From: Bacteroidales bacterium
GTDB taxonomy: Bacteria > Bacteroidota > Bacteroidia > Bacteroidales > P3
Assembly: GCA_017479385.1 (NCBI GenBank)
Contig: JAFVCE010000017.1
Span: 124,001 to 188,000 of the forward strand
Length of the DNA: 64,000 nucleotides
Reading direction: 5' to 3'
How positions within the stretch are numbered: position 1 is the first letter of the stretch; the number at the start of each line of letters is the position of its first letter. This document shows positions 46,709 to 56,035 of this stretch, piece by piece. The position numbers were made by a program, and so were the translations under genes. The notes beneath the pieces were generated by a model. The model was not told the DNA's origin. It saw nothing but the letters and a program-made list of their open reading frames with translations, and did no database searches.

Positions 46709-48277
46709 TTACTTTTTTTTGCGGCCATGTTTGCCATCGGTTTGGGGTTGCGCGCGCTGGCCTTTGTCGGACGAGATGAAGAAGCGTGCACGGAGCACGC
46801 GCTCGTCGGTCTCTATTCTGATTATATAAGAACCTGTTGCAAAGCGGCTTAGGTTAATCTTGTTGCGTTTACCGTTCGAGGTGTACACGCATTCGCCCTG
46901 CTGGTTGTAGAGCGAGGCCGAAACGGGGTTCTCGCCGCGTCGTAGGGTCCAAGCAATGGTTTTCTTGGTGGGATTGTAGGCAATCTCTTTGTAGGAGGCT
47001 ACGCTTCGTGCCACCTCGTTGAGCTCGACAGTGTCGCGCACAATTTTAATACCATCGCTATAAACGGTGTCGACCATAATCAAAGTGTCGTGTACAACAA
47101 TCGTACCCGACGGCCGCATTTTGGCAGTGACTGACAAATTGTCATACGCCACAAATTGGCGCGGATTGGCCATGAGGCCGTCGCTCCAGCCGTCGAAGCC
47201 GTAGCCTGGGGCGCAAACAACGGTTAGTTCCACTGTGTCGCCATACGAGTATTTGCCCACACCTATTATCTTACCCGAGTGTGGTTCAGACATGGTGGCA
47301 GCGACTTTGAACTCGCATTCGCCGTAGGTCGAAGGTTGCAGCTTCTTCCAAGCACTGTTGGCAAGATACTGGTAGCGGCTGACGCAGGGTATGGAAACAG
47401 TGAGCTTGTTGCCAGTTTCGGCAAAGGTGAAGTCCGAGATTGTTGGCGGCACGTAGGTCAGCATCCTAACGCTGCCCAGATTAATGCAGCGAAAGAATGC
47501 GCGGTTGCCGATGGCTCGAACATTTTTGCCAACAACAACGCTACCAATAGAGTGGCACTGGTGGAAGGCGCATTCGCCTATTGTTGCAACACTGTTTGGT
47601 ATGACAATTTGCCCTGCAATGTTGCTGCAGTAGGCAAAGGCGTAAGCGCCTATAGTTGTGAGTGTTTCGGGCAGTGCCGAAAGGTAGAGCGCTTCGTCTA
47701 AACCGCAGAAAGCATAGTCTGGAATAATGGTTACTCCAGACGCAATGGTTATGCGTTGCACATTGCTGCAATTGCCGAACACGGTGTTGCTCATCGAGTT
47801 GCCCATTTCGGTGCAGGCAATGGCTTTGAACTTGATTTCGGTCAAACCCGTGCAGCCGTAAAAGGCCGACGCACCGACCGACTCTATGTTCTCGCCAAGC
47901 ACGATGCTGCCTTTCATTCCCGAGCAGCCGTAAAAAGCGTAGGGCTCAATCGTCGTTACCGTTGGCGGTAGGGTTACGCCGGTAATGCCGTCGCAGGCGT
48001 AGAAAGCTTTGGTGCCGATGGCCGTAACGGTAAAGGTCTTGTCGTTATAGGTTACGTGCGACGGCAGCGATAGTCTTCCCACAGGCTTTTCGTGCCCGGC
48101 ATAGCTATTTATACCGGCACTTTCGGGTGGGACAATTTTTACGTAGTCTTTTACAGGGTCGGTTATCGTAAAAAAGAGAGAGTCGCCATAGTTCAGGCGC
48201 AAAGCAAAGTCATAGGCTTGTGCTTCGAAGGTCGCGAAAAGCATGGCAACCAGTACTATGGCGACTCGCAGTTTCAT
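46709..48277 (-). CDS. BspA-like leucine-rich repeat surface protein with T9SS-type C-terminal tail
   Basis: 522 aa. Signal peptide (1-21, VAIVLVAMLFATFEAQA); at least seven LRR_5 repeats (about 75-300; recurring pattern TxIGxxAFxxCxxIxxV and similar) ; a Bacterial repeat 2-like module at about 325-390 (GVGKYSYGDTVELTVVCAPG, then GYGFDGWSDG); and a beta-rich domain at about 435-505 (ASLYNQQGECVYTS, LSRFATGSYIIRIETDERV) resembling the type A T9SS sorting domain. A basic, Gln- and Lys-rich extension follows it. It is predicted to be cell-surface-attached or secreted. It sits between pckA and gcvP with gaps of only 9 and 25 bases, an odd place for an adhesin-like gene. Confidence 0.82.
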   Translation of the reverse strand: MKLRVAIVLVAMLFATFEAQAYDFALRLNYGDSLFFTITDPVKDYVKIVPPESAGINSYAGHEKPVGRLSLPSHVTYNDKTFTVTAIGTKAFYACDGITGVTLPPTVTTIEPYAFYGCSGMKGSIVLGENIESVGASAFYGCTGLTEIKFKAIACTEMGNSMSNTVFGNCSNVQRITIASGVTIIPDYAFCGLDEALYLSALPETLTTIGAYAFAYCSNIAGQIVIPNSVATIGECAFHQCHSIGSVVVGKNVRAIGNRAFFRCINLGSVRMLTYVPPTISDFTFAETGNKLTVSIPCVSRYQYLANSAWKKLQPSTYGECEFKVAATMSEPHSGKIIGVGKYSYGDTVELTVVCAPGYGFDGWSDGLMANPRQFVAYDNLSVTAKMRPSGTIVVHDTLIMVDTVYSDGIKIVRDTVELNEVARSVASYKEIAYNPTKKTIAWTLRRGENPVSASLYNQQGECVYTSNGKRNKINLSRFATGSYIIRIETDERVLRARFFISSDKGQRAQPQTDGKHGRKKK

Positions 48278-48286
48278 ACAGTGTTT

Positions 48287-49900
48287 TTAGAGTTTTGGAC
48301 CTGCAACGACGAGGGCTTTGCCTGCTTCGTTGAGGGTGAATTTGGCAAAATTCTTGATGAAGCGTCCTGCCAAGTCGCGAGCCTTCTCGTCCCACAGAGT
48401 GGCATCGGCGTAGGTGTCGCGCGGGTCGAGAATCTTCGGGTCGACGCCTGGCAACGAAGTCGGAACCTCGAAATCGAAGTAAGGTATCTTCTTGGTCTCG
48501 GCTTTGAGGATGGAGCCGTCGAGTATGGCGTCTATAATGCCACGGGTATCTTTAATGCTTATGCGCTTGCCAGTGCCGTTCCAGCCGGTGTTGACCAGGT
48601 AGGCTCGGGCCCCGCTCTTCTCCATACGCTTAACCAGTTCTTCGGCATACTTGGTGGGGTGAAGCTCGAGGAAAGCTTGGCCGAAGCAGGCACTGAATGT
48701 GGGCGTGGGTTCGGTAATGCCGCGCTCGGTGCCAGCCAGTTTGGCGGTGAAGCCGCTGAGGAAGTAATATTTGCACTGTTCGGGAGTGAGTATAGAGACT
48801 GGTGGCAACACGCCGAAAGCGTCGGCGCTGAGGAAGATGACATTCTCGGCGGCCGGAGCGGCGCTCACGGGGCGAACTATCTTCTCGATGTGGTCTATTG
48901 GGTAACTGACGCGGGTGTTTTCGGTGACGCTCTTGTCGGCAAAGTTAATCTTGCCGTTGTCGTCTACGGTCACGTTCTCGAGCAGCGCATTGCGGCGAAT
49001 AGCGTTGTAGATGTCGGGCTCGCTATCTTTGTCGAGGTCGATGACCTTGGCGTAGCAGCCGCCTTCGAAGTTGAACACGCCTTCGTCGTCCCAGCCGTGT
49101 TCGTCGTCGCCAATGAGCAAGCGTTTGGGGTCGGTGCTGAGGGTGGTCTTGCCAGTGCCGCTCAAACCGAAGAAGATGGCAGTATGCTCGCCTTGCATAT
49201 CGGTGTTGGCCGAGCAGTGCATGGCTGCAATGCCTTGGAGCGGCAGGTAGTAGTTCATCATGCTGAACATACCCTTCTTCATTTCGCCACCATACCAGGT
49301 GTTGAGTATAACCTGCTCGCGGCTGGTGATGTTGAAGGCCACGGCGGTCTCGCTGTTGAGGCCAAGTTCTTTGTAGTTCTCTACTTTGGCCTTGCTTGCT
49401 GTGTAGACGGTGAAGTTAGGCTCGAAGTTCTTAAGTTCGTCGTCGGTTGGTTTGATGAACATATTGCGAACGAAGTGGGCCTGCCAAGCCACTTCCATAA
49501 TGAAGCGGACTGCCATTCGAGTGTCTTTGTTGGCGCCACAGAAAGCATCGACAACAAAGAGTTCTTTGTTGCACAACTCGTTCTTGGCCAACGCCTTGAG
49601 TTCGTTCCACACGGGTTCGCTCATCGGGTGGTTGTCGTTTTTATACTCGTCGGTGGTCCACCAGATGGTGTTTTTAGAGTTGTCGTCCATGACGATATAT
49701 TTGTCTTTGGGCGAGCGGCCGGTGTAGATGCCGGTCATAACGTTTATGGCGTCGAGTTCGGTGAGTTGGCCTTTGTCGTAGCCAGTCAGCGAGGGCTCCA
49801 TCTCCATTTGGAACAACTCTTCGTAAGAGGGGTTGTAGTGAACTTTCTTGACTCCGGTAATGCCAAGTTTGGCGAGGTCGCTTATGATTCGTTCGGTCAT
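48287..49900 (-). CDS. pckA: Phosphoenolpyruvate carboxykinase (ATP)
   Basis: 537-aa enzyme interconverting oxaloacetate plus ATP with PEP plus CO2; in succinate-forming Bacteroidales it usually runs toward oxaloacetate. Motifs: [13 protein letters not shown] (about 60), [14 protein letters not shown] (kinase-1a region, about 205), the P-loop [11 protein letters not shown] (about 243-253), [19 protein letters not shown] (metal-binding, about 265) and the adenine-binding NTGWNGTG (about 440). Length equals that of E. coli PckA (540). It lies downstream of ppdK with a hairpin in the 97-base gap. Confidence 0.97.
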   Translation of the reverse strand: MTERIISDLAKLGITGVKKVHYNPSYEELFQMEMEPSLTGYDKGQLTELDAINVMTGIYTGRSPKDKYIVMDDNSKNTIWWTTDEYKNDNHPMSEPVWNELKALAKNELCNKELFVVDAFCGANKDTRMAVRFIMEVAWQAHFVRNMFIKPTDDELKNFEPNFTVYTASKAKVENYKELGLNSETAVAFNITSREQVILNTWYGGEMKKGMFSMMNYYLPLQGIAAMHCSANTDMQGEHTAIFFGLSGTGKTTLSTDPKRLLIGDDEHGWDDEGVFNFEGGCYAKVIDLDKDSEPDIYNAIRRNALLENVTVDDNGKINFADKSVTENTRVSYPIDHIEKIVRPVSAAPAAENVIFLSADAFGVLPPVSILTPEQCKYYFLSGFTAKLAGTERGITEPTPTFSACFGQAFLELHPTKYAEELVKRMEKSGARAYLVNTGWNGTGKRISIKDTRGIIDAILDGSILKAETKKIPYFDFEVPTSLPGVDPKILDPRDTYADATLWDEKARDLAGRFIKNFAKFTLNEAGKALVVAGPKL

Positions 49901-49921
49901 AACTTTATTTTTTTAGAGCGG

Positions 49922-49970
49922 AGGCGTGCAATAAAATTTGACTTTTGTCGTTATTTATAATTGCACGCCT
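49922..49970. promoter_or_regulatory. Long-arm inverted repeat between ppdK and pckA
   Basis: AGGCGTGCAAT (49922-49932) and ATTGCACGCCT (49960-49970) form an 11-bp perfect stem with a 27-base AT-rich loop, ending 22 bases before the pckA start. No T-run follows on the minus strand, so it looks more like an operator, attenuator or RNA processing site than a terminator. Confidence 0.5.
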
Positions 49971-49997
49971 GCGCGCGTTCTTTGAAATATTGGTTAA

Positions 49998-52709
49998 TTA
50001 TTTCTCTCTTTCTTCTTTGATTGCGGCTTGAGCGGCTGCCAAGCGGGCAACGGGCACGCGGAATGGGCTGCAGCTGACGTAGTTCATGCCATTGCGGTAG
50101 AAGAACGCAGCGGCGGTCGGGTCGCCACCATGCTCGCCACAAACGCCACACTTGAGGTTGGGACGTGTGGAACGGCCACGCTCGATGCCAATCTTAACAA
50201 GTTCGCCCACACACTCACGGTCGAATGTGTTGAATGGGTCGGCCGGGATGATTTTTTCGTCGACATATTTGCTCACGATGGCGTTGACGTCGTCGCGGCT
50301 GAAGCCGAAAGTCATCTGAGTGAGGTCGTTGGTGCCAAAGCTGAAGAACTCGGCCACATCGGCAATCTGGTTGGCGACGAGGGCGGCGCGCGGAATTTCA
50401 ATCATGGTGCCGAACTTGTAGTCGAACTCGAGACCATATTTGGCTTCAACTTCTTTCTTGATGTTGGTAGCGATAGTCTTTTGGTGACGCAACTCGGCGG
50501 CGTTGATTGTGAGGGGTACCATGATTTCGAGCATGGGGTTGAAACCCTCTTTCTTGAGTTCGGCGGTGGCGCTGAACAGAGCGCGGAACTGCGTTTCGGT
50601 GATTTCGGGGTAGATGATACCCAGACGAACACCGCGCAGACCCATCATCGGGTTCACTTCGTGCATATTCTCAATGCGGTTGTGCAGAGCTTCGTAGTCT
50701 ATGCCACGGGCTTTGGCCACCTCGCGCTGTTTTTCCTCGGTTTGGGGAACAAACTCGTGCAGCGGGGGGTCCATTAGGCGGAAGGTGAGCGGCTTGCCAT
50801 CCATAACCTTGAGGGTACCTTTGGCACTTTCTTTAATGTAGGGTTCCAACTCGGCGAGGGCGGCTATGCGGGCCTCGAGGGTATCGGCCAAAATCATGTT
50901 GCGAAGTTTCTCGAGAGGCACCTCGCTGTTTTCGCCATAGAACATATGTTCGATACGGAACAGGCCGATACCTTCGGCACCGAAATCGATGGCTTTTTGG
51001 GCGTCGACGGGGTTGTCGGCATTGGTGCGGATACCCATTTTGCGGTGCTTGTCGACGAGTTTCATGAATTGCTGGAAGAGCGGATTCTCGGTAGCGTTAA
51101 TCATCTTTACCTCTTCGTCGTAGACCCAGCCTTTGGTGCCGTTGAGCGAGAGGAGGTCGCCTTCGTGGAAGGTTTTGCCAGCTATGGTTACGCAGTTGCC
51201 TTCAATCTTGACGGCGTCGCAGCCCACGATGCAGCATTTGCCCCAGCCACGGGCCACGAGGGCAGCGTGCGAGGTCATGCCACCACGAGCGGTGAGAATG
51301 CCGTCGGCGGCACGCATACCTTCGACGTCTTCGGGGTTGGTCTCTTCGCGTACGAGGATGTTTTTGACGCCAGCAGCGTTATATTCCTTGGCTTTTTCGC
51401 TGGTGAGGGCGATTACACCCACAGCGCCGCCAGGACCGGCCGGCAGACCTTTGGCGATGACGGTGTGTTTCTTCTCGTCGGATGCGTCGAGGATGGGGTG
51501 CAGCAACTCGTCGAGCTGTGCAGGGCTTATGCGCATAACCACCTCGCTATCGTCAATCAAGCCTTCGTTGAGCATATCCATGGCCATGGTGAGGGCGGCC
51601 ACGCCGGTGCGTTTACCAACGCGGCACTGGAGCATATAGAGTTTGCCGTCCTGAATGGTAAACTCGATGTCGAGCATATCGTGGAAGTTGTGCTCGAGGA
51701 TTTGGCGTATGTCGCAGAGTTCCTTATAGGTTTCGGGCATGAGTTCCTGCATGGAGTGCATATGGCGGTTCTGCTCGTTCTTGGTGTCGTCGTTGAGGGG
51801 GTTGGGGGTGCGGATACCGGCCACCACGTCTTCGCCCTGGGCGTTGATAAGCCACTCGCCATAGAACTGGTTGTCGCCAGTGGCGGGGTTACGGGTGAAG
51901 GCAACGCCGGTGGCAGAATTGTCGCCCATATTGCCAAAAACCATGGCTTGGACGTTGACGGCTGTGCCCCAATCGTCGGGTATACCCTCGATTTTGCGGT
52001 AGCTGACAGCTTTCTTGCCGTTCCATGATTTGAAAACGGCCTTAATGCCGCCTTCCATCTGGGCACGAGCGTCGTCGGGGAACTCGGTACCAAGCACCTC
52101 TTTCACTTTTTTCTTAAACTCTTCGGCCAGCAGTTGCAGGTCGTCGGCGGTGAGGTCGGTGTCGCTCTTGTAGCCTTTCTTGGCTTTGTATTCGTCGAGC
52201 ATATCGTCGAGTTGCTTGCGGATGCCTTTACCGTCGGCGGGTTCAATGCCTTCCGATTTTTCCATTACCACATCGGCATACATCATGATGAGGCGACGAT
52301 ACGAGTCGTACACAAAACGGGGGTTACCGGTTTTTTTGAGCATACCAGGAATAGTCTTGCTGGAGAGACCGATGTTGAGCACGGTATCCATCATGCCAGG
52401 CATAGAGCTGCGAGCGCCCGAGCGGCAGCTAACGAGCAGTGGGTTCTCGGGGTCGTCATATTTCATACCCATAAGGTTCTCGACGTTCTTCATGGCGGTC
52501 CAAACTTCGTCCATCAAGCCGGCAGGCAATTGGCAGTTGTTGTCGTAGTAGGCAGTGCAGCACTCGGTGGTTATGGTGAGGCCAGCAGGTACTGGCAGGC
52601 CCAAAAGGCACATCTCGGCAAGGTTAGCACCTTTGCCACCAAGCAGGTTCTTCATGTCGGCTTTTCCCTCGGCGGTTTTACCTCCGAATGTGTAAACGAA
52701 TTTCGTCAT
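49998..52709 (-). CDS. ppdK: Pyruvate, phosphate dikinase
   Basis: 903-aa enzyme interconverting pyruvate, ATP and Pi with PEP, AMP and PPi. N-terminal ATP-grasp domain (1-340; FGGKTAEGKADMKNLLGGKG, MPGMMDTVLNIGLS), central swivelling phosphohistidine domain with DGILTARGGMTSHAALVARG (His near 455), and C-terminal PEP-binding TIM barrel with GLRGVRLGI and the catalytic Cys in CGVCGEHGGDP (near 840). Length is typical (about 875-910). With pckA downstream it completes a PEP-pyruvate-oxaloacetate node. Its promoter is at 52770-52777. Confidence 0.97.
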   Translation of the reverse strand: MTKFVYTFGGKTAEGKADMKNLLGGKGANLAEMCLLGLPVPAGLTITTECCTAYYDNNCQLPAGLMDEVWTAMKNVENLMGMKYDDPENPLLVSCRSGARSSMPGMMDTVLNIGLSSKTIPGMLKKTGNPRFVYDSYRRLIMMYADVVMEKSEGIEPADGKGIRKQLDDMLDEYKAKKGYKSDTDLTADDLQLLAEEFKKKVKEVLGTEFPDDARAQMEGGIKAVFKSWNGKKAVSYRKIEGIPDDWGTAVNVQAMVFGNMGDNSATGVAFTRNPATGDNQFYGEWLINAQGEDVVAGIRTPNPLNDDTKNEQNRHMHSMQELMPETYKELCDIRQILEHNFHDMLDIEFTIQDGKLYMLQCRVGKRTGVAALTMAMDMLNEGLIDDSEVVMRISPAQLDELLHPILDASDEKKHTVIAKGLPAGPGGAVGVIALTSEKAKEYNAAGVKNILVREETNPEDVEGMRAADGILTARGGMTSHAALVARGWGKCCIVGCDAVKIEGNCVTIAGKTFHEGDLLSLNGTKGWVYDEEVKMINATENPLFQQFMKLVDKHRKMGIRTNADNPVDAQKAIDFGAEGIGLFRIEHMFYGENSEVPLEKLRNMILADTLEARIAALAELEPYIKESAKGTLKVMDGKPLTFRLMDPPLHEFVPQTEEKQREVAKARGIDYEALHNRIENMHEVNPMMGLRGVRLGIIYPEITETQFRALFSATAELKKEGFNPMLEIMVPLTINAAELRHQKTIATNIKKEVEAKYGLEFDYKFGTMIEIPRAALVANQIADVAEFFSFGTNDLTQMTFGFSRDDVNAIVSKYVDEKIIPADPFNTFDRECVGELVKIGIERGRSTRPNLKCGVCGEHGGDPTAAAFFYRNGMNYVSCSPFRVPVARLAAAQAAIKEEREK

Positions 52710-52769
52710 AGCGGTTAATTTGTTGATTATTAATTTTATGTATATGTTGTTTCCTTTTCAAACAGATTG

Positions 52770-52777
52770 CAAATATA
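52770..52777 (-). promoter_or_regulatory. -7 element of ppdK
   Basis: TATATTTG on the minus strand followed by CAATCTG, 61 bases before the ppdK start. An A-tract lies just upstream; no TTTG -33 box is obvious. Confidence 0.6.
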
Positions 52778-52895
52778 CACATTTTTTTTGAAATATGCGT
52801 GTAGTATCTAAAAAATTGTTGTTTTTTTGAACTATCGTCGTGCTGGTTGCAGGGGGCTGCAGTGGGGTGTTCATAAGTGGAGAATTGAGGGCGGT

Positions 52896-52950
52896 CGACC
52901 TCTACCCGATGTTAATACGACCTCAATACGACCCTAACCTATCCTTAACC
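52896..52950 (+). repeat. Dispersed 11-bp tandem repeat, locus F (5 units)
   Basis: CGACCTCTACC, CGATGTTAATA, CGACCTCAATA, CGACCCTAACC and TATCCTTAACC in unbroken 11-base register; the longest array in the window. The palindrome CTGATTTTCAG follows immediately at 52951-52961. It lies in the divergent 407-base gap between ppdK and the NapH-like gene, which otherwise holds promoters and the hairpin at 52953-52997. Confidence 0.85.
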
Positions 52951-52952
52951 CT

Positions 52953-52997
52953 GATTTTCAGACTGTTATGTTATTAACACATAACGATTTGAAAATC
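52953..52997. other. Nested AT-rich hairpin next to repeat locus F
   Basis: Outer arms GATTTTCA (52953-52960) and TGAAAATC (52990-52997) enclose inner arms GTTATGT (52965-52971) and ACATAAC (52979-52985). It is neither an obvious terminator nor a promoter; it may be part of the repeat element or a protein-binding site. Confidence 0.5.
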
Positions 52998-53072
52998 AAC
53001 CTATTAAATTCGCAATACCAAATTGTGGTGATATTTTTTTTGAACAAAATGGGATATGTCATTTTTTTTTAT

Positions 53073-53080
53073 TACTTTTG
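53073..53080 (+). promoter_or_regulatory. -7-like element of the NapH-like gene
   Basis: TACTTTTG at 53073-53080, 36 bases before the start at 53117, resembles TAnnTTTG and is preceded by a T-tract. Confidence 0.5.
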
Positions 53081-53116
53081 CAGCGCTTTTTATGACAAAA
53101 CAATTAAAGTAATAAT

Positions 53117-54580
53117 ATGCTGAAAAAAATACGAGTTGCGCTAGCTTTGCTCTTCTTTTTAGGAGTGACGGCGCTGTTTTTAGACTACACAGGAGCAATT
53201 CATCTTTGGCTTGGCTGGATGGCCAAAATCCAGTTTCTGCCTGCTGTGTTGGCTGCCAATGTGGTTGTGATTGTGGCTCTGGTGCTGCTGACATTGGTTT
53301 TTGGCCGTGTTTACTGCTCGGTGATTTGTCCGCTGGGCGTTATGCAAGATGTTGTGGCTCACCTCCATCCGAAGAAAAACCGCTACAATTATCATCGCGA
53401 ATTGCGTTGGGTACGCTACCCTATTTGGGTACTGTTTGCCGTGGTGGTGGTGCTGGGCGTTGGTTCGGCCATTGCCTTGCTCGACCCTTACGCTATCTAT
53501 GGACGCATTGCGCAGAACCTGTTGCAACCTGTGTGGATGTGGGCCGGCAATCTGCTGGCCAAGGTGGCCGAACACTACGACAGTTATGCTTTCTATAGCC
53601 GCGAAGTGTGGCTGCGCAGCTTGCCCACCTTCGTTGTGGCAGTTGTGAGCGTAGTGGCCATTGGACTGGTGGCTTGGTTTGGTGGTCGCACCTACTGCAA
53701 CACCATCTGCCCTGTTGGCACTACATTGAGTTTCTTTTCGCGCTTTTCGCTCTTCAAAGTTCGTTTCGACGCCGAGAAGTGCCGCAACTGCTCGCAATGC
53801 ACCACCCACTGCAAAGCCTCGTGCATAGACCACACAACCCACACGGTCGATTACAGTCGCTGCGTGTCGTGTGGCAATTGCTTGAATAAGTGTAAGTTTG
53901 GAGCACTTAAATACAGTTTTGCTTTAGGTAAATCAAAAACCGAAACAAAAGTCGACGAAAGCAAGCGTGCCTTCTTGGCCGCTTCGGCCATGGTGGCTGG
54001 CACTGCCGTCGCCCAGGAGGCGAAAAAGGTCGACGGCGGTTTTGCTCCGTTGCTCGACAGGGTTGTTCCCGAGCGCAAAACACCTATCACTCCTCCGGGT
54101 TCAATTTCGGCCCGCAATATGGCTCGCCACTGCACGGCTTGCCAACTTTGCGTAAGCGACTGCCCTAACAACGTGCTTCGTCCGTCGACAGAAATATCTA
54201 CCTTCATGCAACCCGTAATGTCTTACGAGCGTGGCTATTGCCGCCCCGAATGCACACGTTGCAGTACGGTTTGTCCCACAGGTGCCATTGTCAAGATAGA
54301 CGCTTCGCAGAAGTCGTCGTTACAAATTGGGCATGCTGTTTGGGAACCGAAAAACTGCGTGGTTCTGACCGATGGGGTGACGTGTGGCAATTGCGCCCGA
54401 CACTGCCCCACACAGGCAATCACGATGGTAAACCGCGACCCGAGCGACGAGTCGTCGCCGATGGTTCCTGCCGTGAACGAGGCCCGCTGCATTGGCTGTG
54501 GTGCCTGCGAGAACCTGTGCCCTGCCCGTCCGTTCCCTGCCATCCATGTAGAAGGCTACGAAGAACACCATAGTTATTAA
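53117..54580 (+). CDS. NapH-like membrane protein fused to NapG-like polyferredoxin
   Basis: 487 aa. The membrane part has four to five helices (about 5-25, 42-63, 103-122, 170-190) and two NapH-type motifs, GRVYCSVICPLGVMQD (63-78) and GRTYCNTICPVGTTLS (190-205). Next come two cytosolic 4Fe-4S sites, CRNCSQCTTHCKASC (222-236) and CVSCGNCLNKC (249-259). After a Tat-like stretch (SKRAFLAASAMVAGTAVAQ, 282-300) come four further clusters: CTACQLCVSDCP, CRPECTRCSTVCP, CGNCARHCP and CIGCGACENLCP. The arrangement looks like NapH joined to NapG with the NapG signal kept inside. It probably moves electrons across the membrane to the aldo/keto reductase encoded 28 bases downstream. Confidence 0.8.
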   Translation: MLKKIRVALALLFFLGVTALFLDYTGAIHLWLGWMAKIQFLPAVLAANVVVIVALVLLTLVFGRVYCSVICPLGVMQDVVAHLHPKKNRYNYHRELRWVRYPIWVLFAVVVVLGVGSAIALLDPYAIYGRIAQNLLQPVWMWAGNLLAKVAEHYDSYAFYSREVWLRSLPTFVVAVVSVVAIGLVAWFGGRTYCNTICPVGTTLSFFSRFSLFKVRFDAEKCRNCSQCTTHCKASCIDHTTHTVDYSRCVSCGNCLNKCKFGALKYSFALGKSKTETKVDESKRAFLAASAMVAGTAVAQEAKKVDGGFAPLLDRVVPERKTPITPPGSISARNMARHCTACQLCVSDCPNNVLRPSTEISTFMQPVMSYERGYCRPECTRCSTVCPTGAIVKIDASQKSSLQIGHAVWEPKNCVVLTDGVTCGNCARHCPTQAITMVNRDPSDESSPMVPAVNEARCIGCGACENLCPARPFPAIHVEGYEEHHSY

Positions 54581-54608
54581 TTTTTCAACCCAACCGAACA
54601 AAGCTAAT

Positions 54609-56012
54609 ATGTCAGCAAAAGATATATCTCGACGCAGTTTTATGAAAGTCCTCGGCGCAGGTGCCGCTGCCGGAGCTGTGGCTTCGGCCTGCAAACGTGC
54701 AGGCCTGCCCGACGAGGTTACCAACGACTACAGCTCTTTGGCTGAGCCACAAGCCGGCCAGATGACCTACCGAACCAACCCCAAAACGGGCGAAAAGGTG
54801 TCGCTTTTGGGCTACGGCATGATGAGACTGCCTGTGATAGGCGGAGGTAGCGCTCGCGAAGTGAAGAGCGAAATAGACCAAGAGCAGGTCAATCGCTTAG
54901 TTGATTATGCCATCGAGCACGGTGTCAACTACTTCGACACCTCCCCAGCCTACTGCCAGGGTAATTCCGAGACCTCGACCGGTATTGCTCTCCACCGCTA
55001 TCCTCGCGACAAGTATTTCGTTGCCACAAAACTTTCTAACTTTGCCAAAACCAACTGGTCGCGCGAAGCGTCGCTGCAAATGTACCACAACTCATTCAAG
55101 CGGCTGCAAGTCGACTACATTGATTATTATCTGCTTCACAGCATTGGTCAGGGCGGTATGGAGAACCTCCACAGCCGTTATCTCGACAACGGTATGCTCG
55201 ATTTTCTGGTCGAAGAACGCAAAGCCGGACGTATTCGCAATTTGGGTTTCTCGTATCATGGCGACATTGAGGTTTTCGACTACCTGCTGTCGCAGCACGA
55301 CAAGTATCAGTGGGATTTTGTTCAGATAGAGCTCAACTACCTCGACTGGGACTTTGCTAACGAGATTAACGACCGGAATACCGATGCTCGCTACCTTTAT
55401 GGAGAATTGCAAAAGCGCAACATCCCGTCGGTCATTATGGAGCCACTACTGGGTGGACGCTTGTCGAACCTGCCTCAATATCTGGCTGCCGAGCTCAAGC
55501 ACCGTGAGCCAGAAAAGACTGTTGCTTCGTGGGCATTCCGCTATGCTGGTACCCCCGAAGGTGTGCTGACTGTTTTGAGCGGCATGACATACATGGAACA
55601 CCTGAAGGACAATCTGCTAAACTACAGTCCGTTGCAGCCTGTCACGGCCGACGACGAGAAGTTCCTTTACCACATTGCCGAAGAGATTGTCAATATGCGC
55701 AACATTCCGTGTAACGACTGCAAATATTGTATGCCCTGTCCTTACGGAATAGATATTCCAGGAATTTTTGTTCACTACAACAAGTGCAAGAACGAGGGAA
55801 CGCTGCCTACCAATTCGGCTAATGAGGAGTATCGCAGGTTGCGACGCGAGTACTTGATTAGCGTCGACCGCACTATTCCAACGTTGCGGCAAGCCGACCA
55901 CTGCATTGGGTGTCACCAGTGCGAGTCGCACTGCCCCCAAAACATCCGTATTCCAGACGAACTGCACCGTATCGACAAATTTATTGACAACCTCAAACGC
56001 GAGCTTGTATAG
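54609..56012 (+). CDS. Tat-exported aldo/keto reductase with two ferredoxin-type clusters
   Basis: 467 aa. Twin-arginine signal SRRSFMKVLGAG (7-18) followed by ASAC, so it may also be lipidated after export. The aldo/keto reductase barrel (about 55-370) keeps the catalytic tetrad Asp110, Tyr115, Lys141 and His177 (YFDTSPAYCQG, VATKLSNF, YYLLHSIG). The C-terminus carries CNDCKYCMPCPYGIDIP and CIGCHQCESHCPQNI, each a 4Fe-4S-type site. Canonical AKRs use NADPH, which is absent outside the cytosol, so electrons more likely arrive through its own clusters from the NapH/NapG-like partner. The substrate is unknown. Confidence 0.85.
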   Translation: MSAKDISRRSFMKVLGAGAAAGAVASACKRAGLPDEVTNDYSSLAEPQAGQMTYRTNPKTGEKVSLLGYGMMRLPVIGGGSAREVKSEIDQEQVNRLVDYAIEHGVNYFDTSPAYCQGNSETSTGIALHRYPRDKYFVATKLSNFAKTNWSREASLQMYHNSFKRLQVDYIDYYLLHSIGQGGMENLHSRYLDNGMLDFLVEERKAGRIRNLGFSYHGDIEVFDYLLSQHDKYQWDFVQIELNYLDWDFANEINDRNTDARYLYGELQKRNIPSVIMEPLLGGRLSNLPQYLAAELKHREPEKTVASWAFRYAGTPEGVLTVLSGMTYMEHLKDNLLNYSPLQPVTADDEKFLYHIAEEIVNMRNIPCNDCKYCMPCPYGIDIPGIFVHYNKCKNEGTLPTNSANEEYRRLRREYLISVDRTIPTLRQADHCIGCHQCESHCPQNIRIPDELHRIDKFIDNLKRELV

Positions 56013-56035
56013 TTAAACTATCACTTTATTACGCC

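Noticed and set aside
48092-49960. 622-codon open frame on the plus strand
   Set aside because: Antisense to pckA and the start of the BspA-like gene; same kind of shadow.
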